From positions 1 to 64,000 of the forward strand of contig NZ_BOOH01000019.1 of assembly GCF_016863135.1 (NCBI RefSeq): a stretch of DNA of 64,000 nt, written 5' to 3'. Shown here piece after piece: positions 1 through 8,322 of the stretch. Position 1 is the stretch's first letter; every line of letters begins with the position of its first letter. The stretch comes from Planobispora longispora (GTDB lineage: Bacteria; Actinomycetota; Actinomycetes; Streptosporangiales; Streptosporangiaceae). A program made the position numbers and the translations under genes. The notes beneath the pieces were generated by a model, which saw only the letters and a program-made list of their open reading frames with translations, had not been told where the DNA came from and did not search any database.

Positions 1-123
1 CCACAGGCCGGCCGCCATCCCGCCGCGGGGCGGGTGCCACAGGACCTCGCAGCTCAGTGGGCACGTCGGCGACCGTTACAGAACCTTGCTCTTGTCGCTC
101 CGGCGCGCGGGTGCTATCACTGC

Positions 124-135
124 TTATACGTATAA
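124..135. promoter_or_regulatory. 12-bp palindrome upstream of the MFS gene
   Basis: A perfect palindrome, TTATACGTATAA, lies about 64 bp before the MFS start in an otherwise GC-rich stretch. Its position and symmetry fit an operator for a dimeric repressor. It could equally be an AT-rich promoter element. No regulator gene is visible beside it, so the role is a guess. Confidence 0.35.
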
Positions 136-181
136 CCATCGCGTCACCCCCCTGTGAACAGCGCGAAAGGATTCCTTCACC

Positions 182-202
182 ATGCCGACGAGCCGCATAT
201 GA
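182..202 (+). CDS. possible 6-codon leader ORF overlapping the MFS start
   Basis: An ATG at 182, preceded by the purine-rich AAAGGA at about 166-171, opens a six-codon frame whose TGA overlaps the ATG at 199 of the MFS gene (ATATGA). The MFS ATG itself has no clear ribosome binding site, so coupled translation from this mini-ORF is conceivable. There is no independent evidence that it is translated. Confidence 0.22.
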   Translation: MPTSRI

Positions 203-1452
203 GCGCCCTCAAGACTCCCCCCGCCGAGACCCGCAGGGACGGCCTGCCCAAGCTCCTGACCGTTCTGGGCGTCTCCAACGCCGTCATGTTCGCGCTCTAC
301 CTCGGCGTCGGCGGCCTGCTCGTGCAGACGCAGATCGCCGAGATCGACCCCGAGAACAAGGTGTCCAACGTCGCCCTGGTCGCGGGCGTCAGCGCCATCT
401 TCGCCACGGTCTTCAACCCGATCGGCGGCACCCTGTCGGACCGGACCCGCTCCCGCTGGGGACGGCGCAACCCGTGGATCCTCGGCGGCGCCGTCGCGGC
501 GCTGGCCACCATGCTGCTGATGAGCCAGGTCTCGACCATCCCGATGATCCTGCTCGGCTGGTCGCTGGCCCAGGCGATGATGAACCTCTACCAGGCCGCG
601 CTGACCGCGATCGTCCCCGACCGGGTCCCGGAGGAACGGCGGGGCACCGCCTCGGCGGTCATCAGCGTGGCCACCTCCATCGGCATCATGATCGGCACCC
701 AGGTCGCGGCGTTCTTCGTGGCCAGCGTCTCCCTCGGCTACCTGGTCTTCGGCTCGGCCGTGGTCCTCGGCGCGCTCCTGGTCGTCTCCACCACCCACGA
801 CCCGCGCCCGGGTGAGTACGAGGTCGCCGAGCGGCCCAAGGTCTCCCTCGCCACGGCGATCCGGGACTTCCTCTCGGCCCTCGCCCACCGCGACTTCATG
901 TGGGTCTTCATCGGCCGCGCCCTGATCATCCTCGGCTACTTCATGGTGCTGCTGTTCACGCTGTTCATCTTCCAGGACTACATCGGGCTGCCGAAGGAGG
1001 AGGCTCCCCAGGCCGTCGCGACGCTCACCATCGTCTCCACCCTGGCCGCGATGGTCGCGGCGGTCGTCTGCGGCCCGCTCTCGGACCGGCTGAACCGGCG
1101 CAAGCTGTTCGTGACCGTCGCGGGCGTGGTCACCGCCGTCTCGATGCTGCTGCCGCTGCTCTGGCCCAGCATGACCTCGATGCTCATCTACGCCGTCATC
1201 CACGGAGCCGCGTTCGGCGCCTACGGCGCGGTGGACATCGCCATCGTCACGCTGGTGCTGCCCAGCAAGGGCGACGCCGCCCGCGACATGGGCATCCTCA
1301 ACATCGCCAACGCCGGCCCGCAGATGATCGCACCGTTCATCGCGGGAATGATCGTGACCACCTTCGGCGGCTACGGCGCGCTCTGGGTCATCGCGATCAT
1401 CGTCTCCCTCGTCGGCGCGGTCGCCGTACTCCCGATCAGATCGGTCCGGTAG
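199..1452 (+). CDS. MFS transporter
   Basis: A 417-residue integral membrane protein with about twelve hydrophobic segments. The cytoplasmic loop after the second segment reads GGTLSDRTRSRWGRRNPW, a major-facilitator loop 2-3 signature, and GPLSDRLNRRK repeats it in the second half. It resembles sugar:cation or drug exporters of the superfamily; the substrate cannot be read from the sequence. An upstream in-frame GTG at 154 would add 15 residues without a clear ribosome binding site, so the ATG at 199, overlapped by a short leader frame, is preferred. An alpha/beta hydrolase follows 83 bp downstream on the same strand and may share the transcript. Confidence 0.85.
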   Translation: MSALKTPPAETRRDGLPKLLTVLGVSNAVMFALYLGVGGLLVQTQIAEIDPENKVSNVALVAGVSAIFATVFNPIGGTLSDRTRSRWGRRNPWILGGAVAALATMLLMSQVSTIPMILLGWSLAQAMMNLYQAALTAIVPDRVPEERRGTASAVISVATSIGIMIGTQVAAFFVASVSLGYLVFGSAVVLGALLVVSTTHDPRPGEYEVAERPKVSLATAIRDFLSALAHRDFMWVFIGRALIILGYFMVLLFTLFIFQDYIGLPKEEAPQAVATLTIVSTLAAMVAAVVCGPLSDRLNRRKLFVTVAGVVTAVSMLLPLLWPSMTSMLIYAVIHGAAFGAYGAVDIAIVTLVLPSKGDAARDMGILNIANAGPQMIAPFIAGMIVTTFGGYGALWVIAIIVSLVGAVAVLPIRSVR

Positions 1453-1535
1453 CGGCCCGGCCGGTCCGCCGGGAGGCCGGATCCGACCGGCGGGAGAAGA
1501 TGAGTCCGCCATCCATTGAAAGAGAGAAATCCCTG

Positions 1536-2240
1536 ATGAGACTGAACACGTGCGAGTGGGGCTCCGGTGACCGGGTCGCCGTGCTGATCCACGGCATCAT
1601 GGCCAGTTCCCGGTGCTGGTGGCGGGTGGGACCCGCGCTGGCCGAGCGGGGCTACCGGGTCGTCGCGGTGGACCTGCCCGGGCACGGCGGCAGCCCGCGC
1701 GGCGCGGACCCCGCGGACTACTCCCCCGAGGCGCTGGCGGCCTCGGTCCTGGAGTCGGTGCCCGCCGCGCCGGAGCTGGCGATCGGCCACTCGCTGGGCG
1801 GTCTGACCCTCGCCGTCGCGGTGGAGCGGCTGCGGCCCGGCCGGGCGATCTACTCCGACCCGGCCTTCCGGCTGCCGGTGCTCGACGGCGTGCCCATGAC
1901 CGACCTGTTCGTCCAGGGCAAGAACGCCACGTTCGAGCAGATCGCGGCCGCGCATCCCGACTTCCCCCCCGACGAGGTCGAGGTCGAGCTGGAGATGCTC
2001 AAGGACTGGGACACCGGCACCGCGCTCGCGCTGGGCCCGTACTGCGGCCGGGACTTCACCCCCGAGCCGGTGGTGCCGTCCCTGGTCCAGCTGGCCGACC
2101 CCAGCTTCCTCGTCCCGCCGGACTTCGCCACCGAGCTGAAGGAGAAGGGGTTCGAGGTCCGGACCGTCACCGGCGCCGAGCACACCATCCACCGGCACCT
2201 GTACGACGACTTCACGGCCTCGATCGACGACTGGCTCTGA
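1536..2240 (+). CDS. alpha/beta hydrolase
   Basis: A 234-residue alpha/beta-hydrolase-fold enzyme. The oxyanion strand reads VLIHGI (about residues 16-21), the nucleophile elbow is GHSLGG with Ser86, and the likely catalytic histidine is His216 in EHTIH near the C-terminus. DLPGHGGS after strand 4 is typical of esterases and C-C hydrolases. The chosen ATG follows a purine-rich AAAGAGAG at nine-base spacing; an in-frame ATG at 1500 is possible but its GGGAGA lies too close. The substrate is unknown. The MFS transporter directly upstream suggests the pair handles one small molecule. Confidence 0.82.
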   Translation: MRLNTCEWGSGDRVAVLIHGIMASSRCWWRVGPALAERGYRVVAVDLPGHGGSPRGADPADYSPEALAASVLESVPAAPELAIGHSLGGLTLAVAVERLRPGRAIYSDPAFRLPVLDGVPMTDLFVQGKNATFEQIAAAHPDFPPDEVEVELEMLKDWDTGTALALGPYCGRDFTPEPVVPSLVQLADPSFLVPPDFATELKEKGFEVRTVTGAEHTIHRHLYDDFTASIDDWL

Positions 2241-2287
2241 CGGCCTCGTCCTCCGCACGGCCGCACGGTCAGGAGCAGATTCCGTCA

Positions 2288-2324
2288 CCGGGAGCCTCGC
2301 CTCGATACACGCGAAGGCTCCCGG
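2288..2324. terminator. hairpin terminator after the hydrolase gene
   Basis: Perfect 10-bp arms (CCGGGAGCCT at 2288-2297 and its complement at 2315-2324) plus a further three pairs inside after a one-base bulge. It lies 47 bp after the hydrolase stop, between convergent genes. No U-run follows, as is usual in high-GC actinomycetes. Confidence 0.6.
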
Positions 2325-2405
2325 CTGCCGACAAGCACGGAAGCGCTGCCTCCCCAGGCGCGCGGAGTTCTTCGATCAAGTCCTGCAGATTCACGACCAG
2401 TGACC

Positions 2406-2494
2406 AAATGTAACGGGGATCGAGTTGCATTTCCCTAGGCCACAGTTGCATTTCCTCGGCTCACAGTTACATTTACGCTGTTTCAGTTACATTT
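2406..2494. repeat. phased AGTTRCATTT repeat cluster
   Basis: Four direct copies of AGTT(G/A)CATTT start at 2423, 2444, 2465 and 2485, at 21-, 21- and 20-bp spacing (two helical turns). An inverted copy, AAATGTAAC, sits at 2406-2414. The cluster lies between the convergent hydrolase and cholesterol-oxidase-type genes and is more AT-rich than its surroundings. Same-face phasing suggests a protein-binding array. No promoter is expected here, so its role is unknown. Confidence 0.7.
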
Positions 2495-2510
2495 GCGTGC
2501 GGTGCTGCGG

Positions 2511-4208
2511 TCAGGTGATGTCCACGATGGGCAGGCGGAGCGCGCCCGGGGCGGCGGCCGGGACGACCGGGTTCTTGGGGACGACGGGCGCCAGGCGCAC
2601 GTAGGCCGTACCCAGCGCGGGGCGGGCGTCGGTCTCGCCCCGGTTGGGCCAGAACGCCATGGCGCGCTCGGCCTGGGCGGTGATGGTCAGCGAGGGGTTG
2701 ACGCCCAGGTTGGCGGAGATGGAAGAGCCGTCCACGACGTGCAGGCCCTCGTGCCCGTAGACGCGGTGATAGGGATCGATCACCCCGTCGGACGGCGAGG
2801 CCCCGATGGCGCAGCCGCCCAGGAAGTGCGCGGTGGCGGGGATGTCGAACAGGTCGAGCCAGGAGCCGCCGGGCATGCCGCCGATCTCCTCGGCCGCGTG
2901 CCTGACGAACGTGTGACCGGCCGGGATCCAGGTGGGGTTGGGCTCGCCGTGGCCCGGCCGGGAGCGGAGCTTCCAGCCGAACGGGCCCTTGCGGGCCGAC
3001 AGGGTGATCGAGTTGTCCTTGGCCTGCATGACCAGCGCGATGATCGTGCGCTCGGACCACCGGCGGTGGTTGAACAGGCGCGGGACCAGGTGCGGCCGTC
3101 TGGCGGCCTCTCCGAGGAACTTCAGCCAGCGCGGAGCGCTCCCGCCGCCGTCGATCAGCAGGCTGCGGAGCATGCCCATCGCGTTGGAACCGTTGCCGTA
3201 GCGGACGGGCTCGATGTGGGTGTGCGCGTCGGGGTGGATGGAGGAGGTGATCGCCACGCCGTGGTTGAGCTTCTCACCCTTGACGCTCAGTCGCTCGAAT
3301 CCGAGCAGCGCCTCGGAGTTCGTCCTGGTCAGCGCGCCCAGCCGGTCCGAGAGCCGGGGCAGCGCGCCGGTGGCCTTCAGGCGGTGGAGCAGGCGCTGCG
3401 TGCCGTACGTCCCGGCCGCGAAGACCACCTGCCCGGCGGTGAGCGTACGGCGCCGCCAGGGCGCCCCGGTCCTGCGCACCTCGACCGTGTAACCGCCGCC
3501 GCGCGCCGGGCGGACCGCGGCGACCGTGGTCTCCGCGTGCACCTTGGCCCCGGCCTTCTCGGCGAGGTAGAGATAGTTCTTGATCAGCATGTTCTTGGCC
3601 CCGTGCCGGCAGCCGGTCATGCACTCGCCGCACTCGGTGCAGCCCCTGCGGCGCGGCCCGGCCCCGCCGAAGTAGGGGTCGTCGACCTCGACGCCGGGCG
3701 TGCCGAAGAAGACCCCGACCGGGGCCCGGTGGAAGCTGTCGCCCACGCCCATGCGATCGGCGACCTTCTTCATGATCTCGTCGGCGCGGGTGAGCGTCGG
3801 GTTCAGCACCACGCCCAGCATCCGCTTGGCCTGGTCGTAGTACGGCGCCAGCTCCGCCTTCCAGTCGGTGATGCCCGCCCACTGGGCGTCGGCGAAGAAC
3901 GGGTCCAGGGGTTCGTAGAGGGTGTTGGCGTAGACGAGCGAGCCGCCGCCGACTCCGGCGCCCGCCAGGACCATGACGCCCGTGCCCTTCGCGCCGCGCA
4001 GCACGTGGATGCGCTGGATGCCCTTCATGCCCAGGCCGGGCGCCCACAGGAAGTCACGGGTCCGCCAGGAGGTCTTGGGCAGCGTGCTCTCGTCGAAGCG
4101 CCGTCCGGCCTCCAGGACGCCGACCTTGTAGCCCTTCTCCGTGAGCCGGAGCGCCGCGACGCTCCCGCCGAACCCCGACCCGATCACCAGCACGTCGTAG
4201 TCGAACAC
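2511..4208 (-). CDS. GMC-family oxidoreductase, cholesterol oxidase (ChoD) type
   Basis: A 565-residue flavoprotein. The N-terminal FAD motif is VLVIGSGFGGSVAALRL, the second FAD region is VLAGAGVGGGSLVYAN, and the C-terminal GMC signature contains HFLGGCAIG and VVDGSSISANLGVNPSLTI. The cysteine cluster CTECGECMTGCRHGAKN is typical of the ChoD-like branch of membrane-associated sterol or alcohol oxidases, which oxidise a hydroxyl with FAD. Start: GTG at 4208 with AGGGAAA eight bases upstream. It follows the aldehyde dehydrogenase by 68 bp on the same strand, suggesting alcohol-to-aldehyde-to-acid chemistry. In M. tuberculosis choD is adjacent to guaB3; here guaB3 lies about 25 kb away. Substrate specificity is inferred only from family resemblance. 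Confidence 0.85.
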   Translation of the reverse strand: MFDYDVLVIGSGFGGSVAALRLTEKGYKVGVLEAGRRFDESTLPKTSWRTRDFLWAPGLGMKGIQRIHVLRGAKGTGVMVLAGAGVGGGSLVYANTLYEPLDPFFADAQWAGITDWKAELAPYYDQAKRMLGVVLNPTLTRADEIMKKVADRMGVGDSFHRAPVGVFFGTPGVEVDDPYFGGAGPRRRGCTECGECMTGCRHGAKNMLIKNYLYLAEKAGAKVHAETTVAAVRPARGGGYTVEVRRTGAPWRRRTLTAGQVVFAAGTYGTQRLLHRLKATGALPRLSDRLGALTRTNSEALLGFERLSVKGEKLNHGVAITSSIHPDAHTHIEPVRYGNGSNAMGMLRSLLIDGGGSAPRWLKFLGEAARRPHLVPRLFNHRRWSERTIIALVMQAKDNSITLSARKGPFGWKLRSRPGHGEPNPTWIPAGHTFVRHAAEEIGGMPGGSWLDLFDIPATAHFLGGCAIGASPSDGVIDPYHRVYGHEGLHVVDGSSISANLGVNPSLTITAQAERAMAFWPNRGETDARPALGTAYVRLAPVVPKNPVVPAAAPGALRLPIVDIT

Positions 4209-4276
4209 GTCGCGGTTTCCCTTCCGGCCCTCGGCCCCGTCCCCTGGCGTCCCCGGCGTTCTCCCGGCTCGCCGGC

Positions 4277-5842
4277 TCACTTCAGGCGGAGCGCCTTCAT
4301 GGTCTTGAGCAGACCGGCGAGCGTGTCGGCGTACTTGTCGTAGGTCATGCCGAGGACCGGCTCGAAGCCCAGCCAGGAGGCCTGGCCGGCGATGTTCTGC
4401 ACCTCGGTGTACTTCAGCAGGCCCTCGGCCCCGTGGCGGCGGCCCAGGCCGGAGGACTTCATGCCGCCCATGGGGGCGTCGTAGGAGGCGTAGGCGGAGC
4501 CGTACCCCTCGTTGAGGTTGACGGTCCCGGCCTTGATCCTCCGCGCCAGCGCCCGTCCGCGCGCCGTGTCCCGGGTCCAGACGGAGGCGTTGAGGCCGTA
4601 GACGGTGTCGTTGGCCTTCGCCACGGCCTCGTCCTCGCCGGAGAAGCGGTAGATCGAGACGACGGGGCCGAAGGTCTCCTCGCGGCACAGGTCCATGGTC
4701 TCGTCCACGTCGGCCAGGATCGTGGGCTCGTAGAAGAGCGGGCCGAGGTCGGGGCGGGCCCTGCCGCCCGCGAGCACCCGGGCGCCCTTGGCCACGGCGT
4801 CGTCCACGTGAGCGCTGACCGCGTCGAGCTGGCGCTGCGAGGTGAGCGAGCCCATCTGCACGTTCCAGTCGAGGCCGGAGCCGAGCCGCATGTTCTTGGC
4901 CTGCCGGACGAACTTGTCCGCGAACGCGTCGTACACGGCGTCGTGGACGTAGAGGCGCTCGATGGAGATGCACAGCTGCCCGGCGTTGGTGAAGCAGGCG
5001 CGCAGCGCGCCCTGGGCGGCCACGTCCAGGTCGGCGTCGTCCAGGACGATCATGGGGTTCTTGCCGCCGAGCTCCAGCGAGCAGCCGATCAGCCGCTTGG
5101 CCGCCTCCTCGGCGATCTTCCTGCCGCCCCGGGTGGAGCCGGTGAACGCCACGTAGTCGGCGTCGTCGAGCAGCGGGTCACCGATCTCGGCGGGCTCGCC
5201 GAGCACGACCTGCCAGATCTCGCGGGGCATGCCGAGGGAGACCAGCAGGTCGATCGTCCACAGGGTGGACAGCGCGGTCTGGGTGTCGGGCTTGTGCACC
5301 ACGGCGTTGCCCGCGAGCAGGGCGGGGACGATGTCCGTCACGCCGAGGGAGAGCGGGTAGTTCCAGGGGGAGATCAGCGCCACGACCCCCTTGGGGTGGC
5401 GCTCCTCGGTCACCTTGGTGGCGACGGGGAAGATGCCCGCGCGCCGCCTGGGCGCCAGAAGGCCGGGCGCCCGCCGGGCGTAGTAGAGCGTGCAGCCCGC
5501 GACGTCGAGGACTTCCTCGAAGGCGTGCCGGCGCGCCTTCCCGGTCTCCCACTGGACCACGTCGAGGATCTCCTCGCGGCGGTCGAGGAGCGCGTCGTGC
5601 AGCCGCAGGAAGGGCCTGACCCGCTCCCGCACCGGCAGCGCGGCCCACGCCTCCTGCGCCGCGCGCGCCCGGGCGTGGGCGGCGCGGACGTCCTCGGCGG
5701 TGGAGACGGGCAGCTCGGCGAGGGTCTCGCCGGTGAACGGCGCGATGATCGCCTGGGTCTTCCCGCTGGAGGTCACCTGCCGGGAGACGCGCTCGATCAT
5801 CAGCGGGTCGAGTGTCCGGTTCGCTCCGATAGTGGCAGCCAT
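4277..5842 (-). CDS. succinate-semialdehyde dehydrogenase (NADP+), GabD2-like
   Basis: An aldehyde dehydrogenase of 521 residues from the ATG at 5842. The cofactor region ISPWNYPLSLG, the catalytic glutamate in LELGGKNP, the catalytic cysteine in FTNAGQLCISIERLYV, and EETFGPVVS are all present. Overall similarity is closest to the mycobacterial GabD2 type, which oxidises succinate semialdehyde to succinate. The upstream in-frame ATG at 5869 would add nine residues; neither start has a convincing ribosome binding site. It lies upstream of and probably co-transcribed with the GMC oxidoreductase. It diverges from the lipoprotein gene at 5992, so the 150-bp gap must hold promoters for both directions. 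Confidence 0.85.
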   Translation of the reverse strand: MAATIGANRTLDPLMIERVSRQVTSSGKTQAIIAPFTGETLAELPVSTAEDVRAAHARARAAQEAWAALPVRERVRPFLRLHDALLDRREEILDVVQWETGKARRHAFEEVLDVAGCTLYYARRAPGLLAPRRRAGIFPVATKVTEERHPKGVVALISPWNYPLSLGVTDIVPALLAGNAVVHKPDTQTALSTLWTIDLLVSLGMPREIWQVVLGEPAEIGDPLLDDADYVAFTGSTRGGRKIAEEAAKRLIGCSLELGGKNPMIVLDDADLDVAAQGALRACFTNAGQLCISIERLYVHDAVYDAFADKFVRQAKNMRLGSGLDWNVQMGSLTSQRQLDAVSAHVDDAVAKGARVLAGGRARPDLGPLFYEPTILADVDETMDLCREETFGPVVSIYRFSGEDEAVAKANDTVYGLNASVWTRDTARGRALARRIKAGTVNLNEGYGSAYASYDAPMGGMKSSGLGRRHGAEGLLKYTEVQNIAGQASWLGFEPVLGMTYDKYADTLAGLLKTMKALRLK

Positions 5843-5991
5843 GACCGAAGGGTATGCGGGGGAACGCATCCATGGCTACTGGTCGGTAGCTATCCGGGCC
5901 GAGCGGTGACCGGGCATCCCGGACCGGACGGCGAACCGGACATGCCGGACCGGATGGTGAACCGGGCAGGCGCGGCATCCGTCATGGGGGC

Positions 5992-8178
5992 ATGAGGACA
6001 TCGATTCGTACGGCGACGCGCGCGGGCGCCCCCTCCGGGACCCTCCGGTGGGGCGCCGTCACCCTTGCCACCGCCCTGCTCGCCACGGCGTGCACCTCCA
6101 CCGGGACGGACCCCGGCGCGGCCCCTACGAGCGAGCCGGTGAAGCTGGGGAATGTGAAGCTGGTCGCCTACAGCGGATGCGACGACATGCTGACCGGACT
6201 GCGCGCGGCGGCAGCCAAGGTCGTCGGACCGTGGGGGCTCGGCCGGCCGGAGATCTACCGCAGCGCCATGCAGGAGGACGCTTCGGCCTCCCGCGGCAAG
6301 CAGCAGCCCACGGCTCCGGAGCACTCCACCACGAACACGCATGAGGCCGGGGTCGACGAGCCGGATCTGGTGAAGACCGACGGCAACCGGGTGATCACCG
6401 TGAACCGGGGCGTGCTGCGCGTGGTGGACACCGCGACCCGGAAGGTCACCGGGACGGTGAAACTGGTGGACGCCGAGCAGGCGTGGGCCCCGGCGGACCT
6501 GCTGGTCAGCGGGGACCGGGCACTGGTGCTGTTCTCCGGCGGCGGGATCATCCCCTTCGGCGCGACCGCCAAGCTCGCCCCCAGCCCGGGACCGCGCTAC
6601 ACGCTGGTCGACCTGTCCGGGGAGCCGAAGGTGCTCGGCTCGATCACCCCGGACGGCTCGCACGTGGACGCCAGGATGGTCGGCTCGACGGTACGGCTCG
6701 TGGTGCGCAGCGAGCCCCGCATCGAGTTCCCCGACCCCGGTCCCGACGCCACGGAGACCGAGCGCACGCGCAGGAACGCCGAGACGGTCTCCAAGGCGCC
6801 GCTCGAGGCGTGGCTGCCGACGTACGAGGTGACCGACGCGAGCGGCGCCACGACGAAGAAGTCCGTCGCGTGCGAGCAGGTCAGCCACCCGCAGGAGTAC
6901 ACCGGCGCCTCGATGCTGAGCGTGCACACCCTCGACCTGGGGCAGGGCGCCGCGGCGCTGTCGGAGAGCGCGCCGATCAGCGTGGCCGCCGACGGGGACA
7001 CGGTCTACGGAACCGGCTCCAGCCTGTACGTCACCAGCAACCCCCGCTGGTGGTGGCCCATGCCGGTCGAGCCGATCATCATAGAGGAGGCGCCCGCGGC
7101 CTCCCCCGAGGAGACGTCCGGCGGGGCCCCGAACGTGGAGCCGACCCCGGCCGAGGAGACCGTCGCCCCGCCGCCCGAGGGCCAGCCCACCCTCCTTCCC
7201 GACCCGGTGACGCCCACCCCGACGGCTTCCGCCTCCACCTCCGCCCCGACTCCGACGCCCACCCCGACCCCCACCCCCACGCCGACGGACACGCCCGACT
7301 CCGCCAAGACCCCGGTCGCGCCTCCGGAGGAGACCGAGGTCCACCGCTTCGACATCACCGCGCCGGGCGCGCCCCGCTACGTCGCCTCAGGCAAGGTCCC
7401 CGGCAGGCTGCTCAACCAGTACTCGGTGTCCGAGCACGAGGGGCACCTGCGGATCGCGACCACGCTGAACACGGAGAAGAGCAGTTCCAGCGCGGTCTAC
7501 GTGCTCAACGCCGACACGCTGGCCGAGGTCGGCGAGGTCGGCGGCCTGGGCGAGGGCGAGCGGATCTACTCCGTCCGGTTCATGGGCCCGGTCGGCTACG
7601 TGGTGACCTTCCGGCAGGTGGACCCCCTCTACGTCCTCGACCTGCGTGACCCTGCCGCGCCGAAGAAGACGGGCGAGCTGAAGATCACCGGATACTCCGC
7701 CTACCTCCACCCGGCGGGTGACGGACGGCTGATCGGCATCGGTCAGGAGGCCGACAAGAACGGCCGCACGCTCGGCACCCAGATCTCCCTGTTCGACGTG
7801 AGCGACCCGGCCGCCCCGCGCCGCCTGTCGCAGCTGTTCCAGAAGGACTCCGGCTCCGAGGCCGAGTGGGACCCGCACGCCTTCCTCTACTGGGCCAGGA
7901 CGGGCATGGCCGTCCTGCCGCTGAACACCTGGAACGGCACCGAGCAGACCAACGGCGCCGCCTTGGTCCTGAAGATCGACGACTCCGCCGTCGCCAAGAC
8001 CGGCACCGTCGTCCACCCCAAGCCCAAGCCCGTGGGCGACACCCGCGTCGTCCCGTACGACCCGGGCATCCGCCGCTCGATCGTGATCGGCGACAACCTC
8101 TGGACGGTCTCCGACCTCGGTCTCAAGGTCAGCTCCATGGCCGACCTGTCCGACCAGGCCTGGATCCCGTTCGACTGA
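5992..8178 (+). CDS. secreted beta-propeller lipoprotein
   Basis: A 728-residue exported protein. A positively charged N-terminus, a hydrophobic segment and LLATAC at about residues 30-35 form a probable lipoprotein signal with Cys35 lipidated. After it comes HEAGVDEPDLVKTDG, a hallmark of the actinobacterial and archaeal beta-propeller family (Pfam Beta_propel, as I recall it), followed by repeated VDxxD and DLRDPAAP blades. A long Pro/Thr/Ser-rich linker with tandem PT repeats (about residues 375-445) splits the propeller. The C-terminus returns to propeller sequence and ends in DQAWIPFD. Function is unknown; the architecture suggests a surface binding or scaffolding protein. The start has a GGGGG purine tract just upstream. 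Confidence 0.8.
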   Translation: MRTSIRTATRAGAPSGTLRWGAVTLATALLATACTSTGTDPGAAPTSEPVKLGNVKLVAYSGCDDMLTGLRAAAAKVVGPWGLGRPEIYRSAMQEDASASRGKQQPTAPEHSTTNTHEAGVDEPDLVKTDGNRVITVNRGVLRVVDTATRKVTGTVKLVDAEQAWAPADLLVSGDRALVLFSGGGIIPFGATAKLAPSPGPRYTLVDLSGEPKVLGSITPDGSHVDARMVGSTVRLVVRSEPRIEFPDPGPDATETERTRRNAETVSKAPLEAWLPTYEVTDASGATTKKSVACEQVSHPQEYTGASMLSVHTLDLGQGAAALSESAPISVAADGDTVYGTGSSLYVTSNPRWWWPMPVEPIIIEEAPAASPEETSGGAPNVEPTPAEETVAPPPEGQPTLLPDPVTPTPTASASTSAPTPTPTPTPTPTPTDTPDSAKTPVAPPEETEVHRFDITAPGAPRYVASGKVPGRLLNQYSVSEHEGHLRIATTLNTEKSSSSAVYVLNADTLAEVGEVGGLGEGERIYSVRFMGPVGYVVTFRQVDPLYVLDLRDPAAPKKTGELKITGYSAYLHPAGDGRLIGIGQEADKNGRTLGTQISLFDVSDPAAPRRLSQLFQKDSGSEAEWDPHAFLYWARTGMAVLPLNTWNGTEQTNGAALVLKIDDSAVAKTGTVVHPKPKPVGDTRVVPYDPGIRRSIVIGDNLWTVSDLGLKVSSMADLSDQAWIPFD

Positions 8179-8280
8179 TCCGGTCCGGTACGGCCGAGCC
8201 GTACCGTCTCCCGCCGCCCCGGAGCGCACGCCGCGCCCGGGGCGGCCGCATGACCGGGTCGCCCGCGATGATCGAGCCGA

Positions 8281-8304
8281 TCGCAAGCCGGCTCCAAGAC
8301 GGGC
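8281..8304. promoter_or_regulatory. shared 24-bp motif, copy 1 (before the exporter)
   Basis: A 24-bp block with CGCAAG followed by CCAAGACGGG matches the block at 10581-10604 in 20 positions. Its end is 18 bp before the exporter ATG. Two CAAG tetramers stand 11 bp apart on the same strand, a spacing seen in direct-repeat sites of SARP-type activators. Because it precedes both transcription units of the peptide cluster, it is probably a pathway regulator site or core promoter element. Confidence 0.55.
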
Positions 8305-8322
8305 ACCGGAGACTGCCGGTTC

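Noticed and set aside
57-2413. Several long alternative frames over the MFS/hydrolase region
   Set aside because: They are Arg/Pro/Gly-rich shadows produced by high third-position GC; only the frames with membrane helices or GHSLGG are coherent.
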